Below are positions 1 to 12,508 of a stretch of 64,000 nt of DNA, piece after piece. Under the pieces are notes generated by a model. The model saw only the letters and a program-made list of their open reading frames with translations, did not search any database and was not told the DNA's origin. Every line of letters starts with the position of its first letter. The stretch's first letter is position 1. Source of the stretch: Podaxis mareebaensis. Its lineage: Eukaryota; Basidiomycota; Agaricomycetes; Agaricales; Agaricaceae. The stretch covers positions 714,172 to 778,171 of the forward strand of contig JAEUWP010000470.1 of the NCBI GenBank assembly GCA_018524725.1, read 5' to 3'. Made by a program: the position numbers and the translations under genes.

Positions 1-1577
1 GCCACTGTTGCTGTACTCTTCTTTGCTTTCAACCGCAGGACTTCGAGCTCTTCGAACAACGTCTTAGGAAAGCGAAAGCAGGTGCAAAGATCTGGAAAAA
101 TGCCGCCACAAGTTGGAAGCGTCAAAGTGTCTAAAATTCTGATACATCCTATCAAGGTACGTCTTTGTTCTGCGATGAGGAACGAATGACGGTTTTCGGT
201 CAACCATAGTGTCACCTTCCCTTGTTCACTCTAGACACGCTGCTGACGATTTCATGCTTTATCTAGAGTTGTCGCGGAACGTCCGTTCAATCTGCGAGAT
301 ACACACCAGAGGGTCTTGAGGTGTGTATCGTGTAATTTGTTTACCCTCGTTTTCGCTGTGTCAACTGATCCTGCCCCCAGAATGATAGGCAATGGTGCGT
401 CATTGATGCTGAGAAAAACAAGATAATAACGGCACGAGAAGTCCCAAAGGTGGGGTGTTGTGCTCTGAAATTAGGTCCCCATTTTGATGAAGGAACAGTT
501 GGTTTTGATTACGCCCCGCATTCAAGTCGATGAGTCCTCCCCTGAGGGCGGCTCGCTTATTGTGGCATTTCCTGGAGATTCGGAATGCGAGAGTTTCACC
601 ATTCCTTTGCGCCCGACTGAGAAAACGTTGAGCACATGGACATTGTGAGTAAATTGTTACTAAAACGTCATCCATTGTCTAGGATATGGAAAGTAATCTC
701 GATTTCCCCAGGCTCACAAACATCACCATCTGGCCCGGGTATGCACCGATAGATGGTTACATTTGTCAATCTTCCGTCAAAGGCGCACCTTCCCCATCCG
801 AGATTCTGTCCAAGTACATTGGGAAGCCAGTGCACCTTCTCTATAAGGGCCCACTACCCCGGCCGATTGATCCTACATACGAGTTTCCTGATCTGAAGGC
901 GACAGCACATTTTCAGGACATGTATCCGTTGTTGATATGCTCCGAGGAGAATGCACAAGCTGTCGAAGAACAGATCAAACCCCTTGTGGGAACACAGGGC
1001 ATTGACCAGCGGTGGGAGGATGGTAGAATCTTGATTGAACGGTGAGCTCTTTTCTCAAGAGATCCCTTGAGCCTTGGGCCTTCGACAGCCCAGTGGCTGT
1101 GGATGAGTATTTCCCCGATATTTGCTCCTAGGAGTTGGGGACAGGTCCACAATTCGGAGTGATTAATACTGATGATATGGGCTAGATTCCGGCCCAATAT
1201 AGTAGTCAAAGGTGCAGGGGCCTTTGCAGAGGATGGCTGGGAGGAGATCAGTATCGGGTCAGAGGGCGCGCCCGGCATAACTTTGGTATCCAAGTGCACA
1301 CGGTGTCTGGTGAGTGATGATCTTTAAATCATGCGCTCAATATGGGGCTTGATTGGGTTGGATGCTCATATGGTCGTTCTGCTTACACCAGCTTCCGAAT
1401 GTTGACCCTGAAACTGGGGTGAAGGACGCTGCGGTGCCCTACAAAGTGATCATGAAGTTCAGGAAAGGAATTGATCCTGTGGAGAAGATGAAGCCTTGTA
1501 TTGGATGTAATGCGGTACCAGAAGCTGGAGGAGTGGTCAGAGTCGGTGATGATGTATATGTAAAGAAGATGTGGTAG
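1..1577 (+). CDS. MOSC-domain molybdenum-cofactor protein (mARC-like), 5' end outside window
   Basis: Family members bind the molybdenum cofactor, and mARC-type ones reduce N-hydroxylated compounds at the outer mitochondrial membrane. The frame is open from base 1 and reads a hydrophobic stretch (ATVAVLFFAFNRR) before Met at position 100, so an N-terminal membrane anchor probably starts upstream. Exon 1 ends at 156 and exon 2 starts at 267. The MOSC N-terminal barrel follows (VSKILIHPIK, SCRGTSVQSARYTPEGLEND). The MOSC domain proper carries FRPNIVVKG and the C-x2-C-x-PNVDPETG signature at about 1180-1420. The protein ends VGDDVYVKKMW. I count about seven exons with short GT-AG introns. Substrate cannot be told from sequence. 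An alternative start at 100 would remove the anchor. Confidence 0.85.
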
Positions 1578-1892
1578 AGAGTCTAATTGAAGGAATGTAA
1601 TGGGGTACGTCATCGACTAGAAAGGCACCAAGAAATGAAGAATACTGTGCTCCGGAAAGAAAGGCCGGGCCGGGAGAAACCAGCTTTAGGTTCTCAAGAT
1701 GTTCTGTGGAGAGGTACTGGATGGATGCTCCAGGCACAGAAAATAAAGAGGTGAATAGGTCACGTGTTGCCAAGAGGGGGATTGGGAGAAATGTCGCGAG
1801 TTTGTTGCGGGCGACGTCTGATCCACCCTCTCATCCCTCTCTCCTCCCTTCTCCACCCCCCACACAACGGCCCAACTCCGTCTCAGGCCAAC
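1578..1892. promoter_or_regulatory. Intergenic region upstream of the deubiquitinase gene
   Basis: This 315-bp stretch separates the MOSC gene from the deubiquitinase start. A C/T-rich run at about 1832-1865 lies just before the start codon, a common arrangement in fungal core promoters. No other gene is supported here. Confidence 0.4.
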
Positions 1893-4800
1893 ATGATGGC
1901 CAAAACGAAGTGGATCTTTGGCGGCCAGTCCTCCTCTCAGCCGCCCCAGCACACAAAGCCTCCTCCAGAACCTGTTGCCAGTTCTGCTGATGCTAAGAAG
2001 TTTGGTTTGGAAAACGTATGTCTTACTCTCCCATCTGGCTTTGTCTGTCATAGTAATTCCTTTGTTTTAGTTCGGGAACACATGGTATGGTGTCCTTCAT
2101 CCAACCCTGCGTCGTTCCTCTGACCAGCCATTTATCAGCTATGCCAATTCTGTCCTCCAGGCTCTCTACTTCTGCGCTCCTTTTCGTGACCTTGTCATAC
2201 AGACGACAGATCCTTCCATCCCCCGCGAAACTCCTCCGCCGGCCCTCGATGTACCAACAAAGATCCCCTCCACCCAACCACTCACTCCCGTCCGTCGCAA
2301 ACCAGAGCGCAAGGCCTCAACGTCCGGTCATCCTCCCGATATGCCTTCGGCTGCTCTCCTGCCACCTCATCCCATCCCACTCTCCTCTCCTACATTATTT
2401 TCCGCCCTCCGTTCCCTGTTTCTCTACATTTCTACACACCCCGGCGATAAAGGCACTGTTGCGCCCAAGGCCTTTATCGACAAGCTAAAAGAGAGCAAGG
2501 AAGATTTCCGCTCGACTATGCATCAAGATGCTCATGAATTCTTGAATCATCTTTTGAACATGATTGTTGAGGAGATCGAAGAAGAGAGGAAGGCGGCTCA
2601 GAATAATGCACAAGGCGAAGACTGTGAGTCTGGGTGGAATCTATGCTTCTCTTATCCACGTCTTAACTAACTAAATATAATTGGTTTTCGAGCAGTGAGT
2701 AGTTCATTAGGGACGCTCGCATCAAAAGCCCCTCCAACAATTGTTACGGCAACGACGAGCTCGAATTCAGGATCCTCGCCCCAGGACGCTACGCTAGTTC
2801 ACAAGCTCTTCGAGGGCGCACTAACCAGTGAAACTCGGTGCCTAACTTGCGAAACTGTACGTACTCGCCTCCGTTCGGCAGGGCATCTTGATTGATATCG
2901 TTCACAGGTGTCCTCTCGCGATGAATCTTTTTTGGATCTGTCGATAGACATAGAGCAAAATTCAAGTGTAACAGCCTGTCTGCGGTCGTTTAGTGCAAGC
3001 GAGATGTTATGTCAGAGAAACAAGTTCTTTTGTGACGCATGTTGCGATCTCCAGGAGGCGGAGAAACGGTGGGACATAATTTTTCCGTTATAGGCGAGTG
3101 GCTAACCGGTTCTCTTATAGCATGAAGATCAAGAAGCTACCAAACGTTCTTGCTTTACACCTCAAACGCTTCAAGTTCCAGGAGGACGTGCAAAAGTACA
3201 TCAAATTAACTTATCGCGTCGCATTCCCTTTCGAATTGCGGTTGTTTAATACCGTGGACGACTTGGAGAACGCCGACCGCCTGTATAATCTCTTTGCTAT
3301 AGTAGTTCATATTGGAAAGTAAGCCTTATTTCGCTTTGTGCCCTGAGCAATGTTGATCCCATTCTTGCCTTTAGCGGACCACACCACGGTCATTACATCT
3401 CTATTGTCAAGTCTGCTGGCTCATGGCTTGTATTCGATGATGATACTGTGTATCCTATACCTGAAAGCGATATTCCCAAATACTATGGCGACTCTAATTC
3501 TGGATCGGCATATGTATTATATTATCAGGCCGCAGACATCGATCTCGTTTCCCTGGGGCTCAAATCATCTCAACCCGATCCTCTCCTGTCACTTGAGCCT
3601 CATTCCCAGTCTACCGGCATACAGCCTCGAACACCTTCGCATCATAGTCAACTAGCGCCTTCGTTACCCCCTGGTCTTGTCCCCGAAACCGAGTCAACTG
3701 ACACTGAAAACCTCACACCCATAGCCCTCCCTGCATCCTCCCCGTCGACCAACGACAAACCCTTTGGTTCAACCATCGGAGATCATAACCACTCACTCCT
3801 CTCAAATGGGTCCCCGTCGTTACCTCCCGGCGCTGCTTCCCCTCTCTCCCCTGGCTCCACTGGTGGAATATCGGGTGTACGTCGCGTTGCTTCAAGTTCT
3901 GCCCGACCACCCACTGCAACGCCTTCTCTCCCCGACAAGTCAGATAGATCAATGCATTCAGATTCCACGCGGTCACCTCGCCACTCGGCTTCTTCCCCAA
4001 CATTGGTGGTTCCCGACGTTACATCAGTAATTCCCCCTGTCCCTCCTCTTCCCCCTTCAACACCTACAACGCCTACAACCACCGCTCAACTCAACGGCAG
4101 AACGAAGGACAAGGACAAAGATAAGGATAAATCTCGGAAGGAATCGAAAACCGCAGTTCTTTGGTTCAAGAGAAGGAGCTTCCGTTTGGGTGACAAGTCA
4201 TCGAAGGGCGATAAACCGGAGAAGAACACTAATGATGTTCCACCCTCCCCTGCGCCCAAAGACGAGCGGTCGCAGGTGGGTGGTTGGCTCAAGACTGCAT
4301 CTCAACGCAAGCGACGACCTTCAGAAGCTGAACCGTTCGATACTACCAAGAAAGCAGAGGACAGGTCGAGTGACAGGCTGGAGCCCCCTCAAGCGCTGAG
4401 TACAGTGTCATCGAACGCCTCGTCAAACGCGACGCACCAGGATAGTTACTCTTCATCAGGCCCTTCAATAGTCCTTTCATCTCCACCGACAACCTTTTCA
4501 TCCTCATCTCCCCCTGTCCCTCCCAAACTATCGATATCAGCCTCCAAATCATCCCAACCCCAACCGAATGACCAAGTTGATTTCCCCCCTCCCAGGAAAT
4601 CATCTCTGGCACCTACACCACGTTCCCGAGGATCAATGGACCACCGAAGAAATGGACCAGGGAGCCATAGTTCTTTCCCAGGCCCTAGACCAGCCACTGT
4701 CGCTGGAACAGCATCAGTGTCAAACGGATTCAGACAGCTACCACCTATACCCGGACAGTCCGCCCCTCAGGCTACGGGCAGCCTTGCACCCATCATCAAC

Positions 4801-5199
4801 GGAACAGGACCTCTTGTGTCGGAACCGGAAAGTATATACCCCTTGAGTGTGAATGGATATGGGCATGACACCGGGACGAGTCTTAATACTTCACAGTCGG
4901 AGCTCCATTCGCACTCGCATTCCATGTCTGCATCTGCTTCGTCTTTGCATGCATCACATCCTCCGCCTTCATCGTCAGGTCTCCATAGTAACTTGAGTAG
5001 TAGCGTCACGGCTGCGAGCCCGAATGGGAGTGGCAGCAGTAGCCATGGTGGTGTGAATGCGCAATTCAAACGAGCAAAGAGGAAATTGAGTTTGACGGCG
5101 CCTGTCCTTGGATTTGGGAGGAAGGATAAGGATAAGGAGGCCCGCAAGGAGAAGGTTTCACCGAGCTCGTTTATGCAACGGTTCGACCCTCGAACCTAG
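1893..5199 (+). CDS. creB: Ubiquitin-specific protease of the CreB/Ubp9/USP12-46 type
   Basis: This is a cysteine deubiquitinase; CreB in Aspergillus acts in carbon catabolite regulation. The Cys box reads [17 protein letters not shown], the hallmark of the USP12/46 group, after a 41-residue leader. [11 protein letters not shown], two C-x2-C zinc pairs (CLTCET and CDAC), [14 protein letters not shown] and the His box GPHHGHYIS follow, so Cys and His of the catalytic triad are present. Catalytic part is about the first 430 residues. The tail of roughly 560 residues is Ser/Pro-rich, with a KDKDKDKD run and basic patches near 4111-4200 and 5080-5160. The FGNTC motif lies on a 14-nt exon (2071-2084), and the catalytic Cys codon is split TG|C by intron 2085-2138. 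Length is near 1,000 residues, long for the family because of the tail. Confidence 0.92.
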
Positions 5200-5558
5200 T
5201 GACTCGTCTTGAAATGGCATTTTTTTTTAGCTTTTTCCCCCTCCCCCTATTTTAACCACGTGTCCCTCGGATTTTCTGCTATCATTATGAACTTGCACTT
5301 CAACCAATACTCTTATCTTTCCTTGGTTTGAGCTCGCTCTTATGTCTGCTCTTATTCTCTTCACTCATTGGATGGACCCACCCAGTTAATTATGTCTGTC
5401 TCGTCTCAGTTGCTTTGTGTGGTATTGAGGGGTTTTCTTCCTATTGTAGTCTGTAGTATGATTCCTCTTGCCCATTTACTACTTATTTGTCTGACTCATC
5501 ATTAGTGGTGATCATGTTGTGCATATTTCTCGTAGTAAAGACAGATTACGGCGCATTG
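5200..5558. other. Convergent intergenic region
   Basis: This 359-bp region lies between the 3' ends of the deubiquitinase and F-box genes. It is T-rich with a run of T at about 5220-5228. I see only likely 3' UTR and transcription-end sequence. Confidence 0.4.
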
Positions 5559-7683
5559 TTAATTTAACCATTGTTCATACCACCCGGGTATTGTAGTACG
5601 GTGAATGCAATCCTTTGAAGTCCAACAATCCTGCTCCGCCATCTCAAGGCACATATTATCCTTCCACTTAACAAACCTTCTATCTGGTTCAACGTTCCTC
5701 GCCATGTCCAATATCCGAATGCCGAGTTCCCCTTTGACAGCAATGCAAACCCTCCCGATAGTTTCGTCCCAAGTGATAGCATTGATACCCGTCGCAAAGG
5801 CGCTGGTGTCCTCCAATGGAATATCTATAGTTCCATACAGGCCGTCTGGATGGTAATGACGCGGCTTGCGCATAAACATCAATGAATTGTCTTCAGGTCG
5901 GGGTGGGTAAACCACCTTCTGGATTTCTGGTGAGAGGTAGCGCCGGAGCCTGATCATAGAGGGGGAAGCTCTCCTGTCGTCATGTAAGGTGGTGTAATAA
6001 ACCGCACGATACCCGCCCGGGAGGACATGTGCGACTTGCGGTTCAGTTACATGGCAAGTCTGGATCGCGTAGTACTTTCGCGCCTCATTACGGAGTGCTT
6101 CCCATTCGGGTGTTATTCCACCTTCGGGTTCTGAGGGGTCAATTGTGTACCGATGGACCCACTTTTGCGCGCCATCTGGCTGGTTTTCGTACATGGGCCA
6201 CAGACAAAAGTGCAATAGACCGTGGGGCTGGCCATGCTCGAAGTAGATGGAGATAGGGGGTAGTGGGTTGGGTTGGAGGGGCGGGAAGGCGGGAGATGCG
6301 GAAGGAACTTGAGGGTCGGAGATGGTGACTTTGATGAGAGAGCCCGGCGGAACTTGACGGAGCACGACGTAGTGTGTAGGATCCATATCAACGTTTTGTT
6401 TGGGGAAGGGGTAGAGCTCGACCACCCATTCTTCGTACTCGACCGCGATGAGTTGGCGGACGACGAGGATTTCTTTTTGCTTTGGGAGAGGGAGGATAGC
6501 TCGGATTTTCTGTCGTCGTTTGATGGTGGTTAGGTGGGCTAGAAACGGTAAGACAGAGTGTGACTCACTTGGGCGTGGAAGGCCGGGTGGTCCCTGCAAC
6601 GAAGAAGGACAGAGTCGGCTACGTTGCGGTGGATAAAGGATATATGATTATTTTGTGTTACGATTGCTGTCCATATGTCACCCTCGTTGTCGAACATCGC
6701 GATGTGTTGGACGTCGGCTTGAGTGACCTCGAACCCACTGTAGAGCTGCAATGGGGGTTTCCTTTGTTCTGCCATTCTACGGTGGTGTTCGTCTGAGCTC
6801 CAGACAATATTGGGATCGCCTAGGTACTCGAGGACAGGTAGGGGAGTGTAGTAAACCATAATTCCTGAGAAGTAATCGCCTGGTATTTCAACTTCATGCT
6901 CATGACTGAATTCTGAAATGTCCAAACTGGGTACGTTTTGGTGAGTATATGCTAGTAGGACGGAGGAAAATAAGTACGAACTTGTAAGGACTGCCATTGA
7001 GATAACAGCGCTGGACACAGGAAATTGCAATTGCATGTTCGCCGCCAATCTTGACGTACTTTGCTTGGAGGTGGAAGGCCTTGGCCATAGTCGTTATACG
7101 AGCAATGGCTTTCGGTCCACATGGATGATCCAGGACATAGAGCATAATGTAGTAGCGGTAGCTACCCCTGTCCTTGACCGATGCAACGAGGTATTTACCA
7201 CCAGGAAGCAACGTCATATCGAGCACTTCGTAGTGCGTTTCGAACAAAAGACGGTTGATGACCTTTGGTTTTGGGTCACGCCAGTTATCGTCTAGCGAGA
7301 TCGTACGGGTGACGATCTGCTCAACTTCATAGTCGGTAAGCTTGCTGGAGTAGTCAAACGTCGGGCGCAAATAAATAACAGGGTGGTGGTTCATGCGCTC
7401 CAAGAAGCGCCTCCAGATACTGGGCTCATGGGTGATTAGGAAGAAAGCTTTGTTTACCTGAGTGCTGGTTAGTGAGGATGCAGAAAAGTGGACAGGCAGG
7501 ACATACGCGGCGTAGGCATATAATATCCTCAACGGTTAGACAAGGAAAGATATAATCGAGATATATAAGGAGAGGAAGACGAAGAAAATAACAGGAAGGA
7601 TATCGCTTGGAATATTCCTTGAAACCATTGCCGGTAATAAATTTAGGGAGGAGCTGAGCGACCGAGGCGAGCAAGGAGGACAT
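5559..7683 (-). CDS. F-box protein of the Agaricomycete expanded type
   Basis: F-box proteins recruit substrates to SCF ubiquitin ligases. Near the N-terminus the protein reads LPLLIYLDYIFPCLTVEDIICLRRV, joined across an intron to NKAFFLITHEPSIWRRFLERM; spacing and the final Trp match an F-box (about residues 33-80). The rest, about 550 residues, contains beta-rich stretches such as LPGGKYLVASVKDRGSYRYYI and DPTHYVVLRQVPPG that could form a propeller-like substrate domain, but I cannot name one. At least four exons. The start is Met at 7683, the first Met of the open frame, and the protein ends GWYEQWLN. The gene shares a 195-bp divergent promoter with FCP1. Substrate unknown. Confidence 0.75.
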
Positions 7684-7878
7684 GGCTGACCAGCAGACGG
7701 TGTTGGGGTGGGGGTAGGATGGAAGACATAGTTATATGCAAGGAAGAGGTGGATACCTTGTACTTGATCCTTGAGACGGAAAAGGAGGGTGTTGTTACCA
7801 AAAGGGGCATGTGTGGTATTGTTGATGTTGGGAATAGTCATAGCGGTCACGGCGTCCGGAGGACTCTGAGAGATTAAC
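7684..7878. promoter_or_regulatory. Shared divergent promoter of F-box gene and FCP1
   Basis: The start codons of the two genes lie 195 bp apart on opposite strands, so both promoters must sit in or overlap this stretch. I see no clear TATA box. Confidence 0.5.
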
Positions 7879-10800
7879 ATGGCGCAGTCCAGTCCCACTG
7901 AACTGTTCCTCCCCAACTCCTTTCCTTTCCCCATAAAAATCGTCGCTCTCGAGGCGAAGCCATACGACGATATCAAGCGTGGCACCCGTCTTCTCACTTA
8001 TTCCTTCGTCCATATCTCCAAGACCCCAGGCGTCAACCCAGAAACCCGATTTGGGACCTGGGATGCCGCGATAGAAGGGACTCTCGACGCCTGGAAGGTT
8101 AAGGTCGGAGACGTCATATCCCGGACCAAGGCAAAAGACAAGCCCGCTGTCATCATTATAGAGCCATGCAAACATGGAATGCAAGTCGGCGGTCTTTGTG
8201 TGCTTTGCGGCAAAGATATGACCAAGTATGCCTCCAATAACAAATGCATCCTTCGAAATGAAACTCATGGACATTCTAGTACCGACTACACCGGATTTTC
8301 TGATGCCTCGCGCGCGTCCATTCAAATGACACATTCGGCCTTTGGGCCCACCGTTTCCCTCGAAGAGGCCCAACGCATAGAACGCGAAACCGCAGAGCAT
8401 CTTCTCAAGTCGCGCAAACTCTCGCTTATTGTGGATCTCGACCAGACTATTGTACACGCGACAGTAGATCCCACAGTGGGGGAATGGATAGCGGAAGGAG
8501 AAGCTTGGGAGGAACGACAGGCGAAGAAGTCATCTACTACGCCACGCGACTCTGACGACTCTGACGACGACGGTTCCGATTCCGACGACGAGTGCAATCC
8601 TAACTGGGAGGCTCTAAAGGACGTGAAGAAGTTCCGCCTCGGTCCCGAATCGTTTTCGACGCCATACATGAGGGGTCCTCAGAAACCGAAAGGAAAACAT
8701 AAGATGGTGGAGAACGAGGGTTGCATGTATTATATCAAACCAAGGTACGGATCAATACACAAGGTTTACGCAGCTCCTAATACCTTGCTTTTCGTTTCCA
8801 AAGACCTGGCTGGAAAGAGTTCCTGCGGGATATGGCGACCAAGTATGATATGCATGTGTATACTATGGGTACCCGCGCCTACGCAGAAGAAGTCTGTGCC
8901 GCTATTGATCCCGACGGAAGCGTATTTAAAGGCCGTATATTGAGCAGAGATGAAAGCGGAAGTGAGTCGGTCGAGCCGGGCTTCGGAGCACGCATACTGA
9001 ACCCTGGCAGGCTTAACGCAGAAGAGTTTACAACGACTCTTTCCATGCGATACTTCAATGGTTGTCATTATCGACGACCGAGCAGACGTCTGGGAATGGA
9101 GTCCCAACTTAATCAAGGTCATCCCATGTGAGTACCTGTCTTTTTCCCTTGAAACTATGCTCATCTCCACGCAGACGATTTCTTCGTTGGCATTGGTGAT
9201 ATCAACTCGAGTTTTCTTGCAAAGATTACGCCCCTCACCCCCTCCCTCACCGCTGCGACCTCCTCGCAGCCTGACTCGCCTTCCGGTGAATTGGCTCAGT
9301 CCCCGTCCTCGACAGTCGATGGCGCTGACGACACAACAGCAGTGCACGCCCTTTCTGATTCGCCCGAGTCCCTTAGCCCTGAGGAAATCGAAAAAGCTGA
9401 AATTGAGAAAAAGATTATGCTTTCGACGAACAACGCCGCCCTGGATGAACAGTTTGAACAACGACCTTTGGCCAAGAAACAGGAAGAGTTGCAAGGTGCT
9501 AACCATGAAAGCAGTAGTAACCCGTCTCAGGAACCAACTCCCGAGAATCAGCCTTCAGACAACGAGAAACCTACAGAAAATCAGATCGCCACTCCCACGC
9601 ACCACCCAGAGAAGCCGAGACAAGCCCTGCTAAAGAACGACGATACAGAATTAGACCGAGTAGGCAAGGTCCGTCTGATATGTGGGATCCGGTGATTTGC
9701 TTCCATGTTGATTAATCATCGTCCGCAGCTCTTAGATGAAGTGCATAAACGATTTTTTGAGGCCTATGATACACGGCCACCTGACAATCCTCGACGTAAA
9801 CAGCCCCTGACAAGCAATAGACCGTATGATGTGACAGTACGTGCTTGGTTCCTTCGTCTATTGTCTCCGGAGACTGATGGACTGGAACTAAATGTAGAGA
9901 ATTATCCCACAACTACGTTCCGAAGTACTGGCTGGCGTTCATATAGTCTTCTCTGGTGTCATTCCTCTGGATACTCCACAAGAAACAACAGAATTTTGGC
10001 GATTAGCACATATGTTTGGTGCGAAGTGCCATACAGACCTCACCCCAGAAATTACCCATGTTGTAACAGCCAAAGTGAGCCCTTTTGCCAGCCTACTCCT
10101 TAAGATGCACCTAAGAGGGCATTTCCCCTAGCGTGGTACCAAGAAAGTTGAAACGGCACGAAAACGCGGAGGAATCAAGATCGTGCGTCCAGAATGGTTC
10201 AACGACTCTATCGCACTATGGAGACGACAAGATGAGACGCCTTACCTATTCTATGACCCTCCCACCGCTGCAGCCTCGACAAGTCCATTGATCTCCGACC
10301 ACCAAATCTCATCAGACCCGGAACCAGATGCAGATGACTGGGATCTTGATCCGACAGAGCTCAAGTCGCGGGTTGCAGAAGAGGGAGGAGAGAGTGGTGC
10401 GTCAGTAGGTGCGCTACACCTCGAAGAGATTAATTGGAACGATATCAATGACGAGGTTGAGGCTGCCATGATGGAGAGCGACGACGAGAGCCTCGACGGG
10501 AGGAGTGAACGGAGTACGGGGATGAGGAGCGAGGATGACTTTACGGATGAGGGGAGTGCGAGTAGGTGGGTCGCAATTCTCTTCGGATCCCATACCTTTT
10601 GAGGGTGATAGTTGCTTGTCTCAAACCTGTCCTTCATACAGTGCAAATAATACGCCGAGAATGAAAAGAAAACGGGTGAGAAGCGTTACACCTTCGGAAG
10701 CGCAGAGTCAAAATGGCGATGACTCGCTTCGGTCGCCTTTGGCTAAACGGAAAAAGCTTGCTGCGGACCGGTATTCGAGGCTGAAGCAAGGGATCACAGC

Positions 10801-10975
10801 AGATGAACTGGTGATTGTCGAGGAGAAAGCCGAGCCGGAGCCGGAGGCGAAAAGATCGGCCTTGTTTAGTGGAGCTGTAAATGGTGACACTCCAGAAGAC
10901 GAAGACGACGAGGAAGATGAAGAAGATCTGGAGGATGATTTCTTGGCAAGAGATTTGCAAGAAGAGTGGGGATAA
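7879..10975 (+). CDS. fcp1: RNA polymerase II CTD phosphatase FCP1
   Basis: FCP1 removes phosphate from the C-terminal domain of RNA polymerase II so the enzyme can be reused. The N-terminus has the family pattern EPCKHGMQVGGLCVLCGKD. The catalytic HAD/FCPH loop is IVDLDQTIVHATVDP (DxDxT, about residues 192-206), preceded by an SxxEAQRIERETAEHLL helix. After an acidic insert the domain continues with WKEFLRDMATKYDMHVYTMGTRAYAEEV and VVIIDDRADVW. A BRCT domain follows (VVTAKRGTKKVETA, GGIKIVRPEWFNDSIALWRR). The tail is acidic (EDEDDEEDEEDLEDD), as in other FCP1 proteins where it contacts TFIIF. At least seven exons. The start is the first Met, and the stop is at 10973-10975. Confidence 0.95.
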
Positions 10976-11164
10976 TCCATCCCCTTTATCCCGTTGTTCT
11001 CCCCGTTTTGTCCTTTGATATCCTATTCTTCGCCCTTCACATCTTGGATGCACGATGTAAAGCTTCTTTGGATGATATGTAGGTTACGCTGAACAAAGTC
11101 TAATACTGCATTGTATTATACATTATTCTCCCTTGCGAACAGAATCAGCAGAAGTCGATCATCA

Positions 11165-12196
11165 TCAGTACACCTGGTTGGATAAGACGGTCTGGATCGG
11201 GAGGACCCGATCATACCCCTCATCTTCCGATTCCGACTCCGCAGGCGGATTCGGGGTATACACCCGTTCCCGTCCCCGCGCAACTGGGTCCGAAGGGAAA
11301 GACCCACGATAAAGCGCCCAGAGTTTCCTGAGTGGGCGCCCGGTGATTTCTCGGAAAATGCGTCGATGATACCTGCGCTCCCGAAAAGCGAGGTTGAGGG
11401 TTTGTACTGTGTTGGGCCCATAGCGTATGTTGAGCCAGTCGAGGAAGTAGGCAGTTTTTTCGTAGCCTGCATCCCATTTTTGGGAGTCGGTTGGAGCGGT
11501 ACGGTGCCAATGGGGCGGGGAGAGTGCAGCGTGGAGACGGACAAAATCTAGATTTGCATTTTTGAGGTCAAATGTTAATTAAATGAAAGTGGACTATTTA
11601 ATGTTTGTTACGTACCTGCCATGCCCTCGATGAGCCCGCCGGGACAGGTTCCGTGGGCGTCATGCTGGTAACAGTGGACGACTTCGTGTGTGAGCACGCC
11701 CATGATTTCGTCCCTAGCTCTGTGGGCGTTGGTCTTGATCCAGTCAAGAGAGAAATGGATTTCTTTGTGGGTATCTGAGCCGAATGTGTGTGCTACGCCT
11801 GGCATTGGACGGAGGACGAGTTGGATAGCCTGTACCCTAATGCGCTCGTGTGTATGAATAGACAAGTGTCGACAGAATTAAATGGAGGTTGCAGGATAGA
11901 ATATTCGAATCGATGTCAGTAGGAGTATTTTATGAAACTCAGGTGGGGGCTTTTTACCTTCTAGGGACGGTCTCCTGAGTATACAAGATTGTGAAAGTCC
12001 AGAGAACAGCCTCGCGCAGTGCATCATATGGATGTATACTTTCAAAGAATAAGCTTGCTCCTTCGTGATTGAGGTCGTCAACGCAAAGAACAAATTTAGG
12101 AACGGGCCATTCAATCGGAGGAGTTGGAGGCATTCTTTGTGATATCTGCTGGCGTTGCCCAGTCGATATCTGGGTTCGCTGGCTTAATGAGTTCAC
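11165..12196 (-). CDS. Plant basic secretory protein (BSP) family metallopeptidase-like protein
   Basis: BSP-family proteins are putative zinc peptidases known from plant defence (PR-17) and fungi. The motif LTHEVVHCYQHDAHGTCPGGLIEGMA gives HExxH plus the family-specific PGGLIEG segment, followed across an intron by DFVRLHAALSPPHW. Three exons fit exactly: 12196-11958, 11836-11616 and 11547-11165, total 843 nt (280 residues). The last exon has no internal Met at its start, so a Met-based scan misses it. The N-terminus (MNSLSQRTQISTGQRQQ) shows no signal peptide, so a cytosolic location is possible; a second Met 21 codons on also fits. Typical length for the family. Activity and substrate are inferred only. 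Confidence 0.85.
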
Positions 12197-12508
12197 GTGA
12201 CGACATGAGCAGATTAATCTTGGCGATCAGCTGCAGCCATGTGTCTTTGCAGAAATATGTCTCATAACTGGCAGGTCGTCAACATTTTACGCGTCTTTTT
12301 TGGATTTCCTGGTATACAGTGCGCGATACATGGGGTATCTTTTGATAGAGTGTACAACTATTCGTTTAGCAACATGCATTCGGTGTACTCTCTGCTCTCG
12401 AGACTTGGGGTATCTGTGCAGTGTTCGCAAGGAGATCAGTGTGAGGGGGCAGACAAAGTAAAAGAACACAACAACTGACCTCAGTTACATTTTGAGAAGC
12501 AGTTGCCG
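12197..12508. promoter_or_regulatory. Intergenic region upstream of BSP gene
   Basis: This 312-bp region lies between the 3' end of the bHLH gene and the BSP start, both on the minus strand. No gene is supported. It should hold the BSP promoter and the bHLH 3' UTR. Confidence 0.35.

Noticed and set aside
5178..5200. GGTTCGA box resembling a tRNA internal promoter
   Set aside because: It is the end of the deubiquitinase coding sequence (QRFDPRT); no cloverleaf can be drawn around it.
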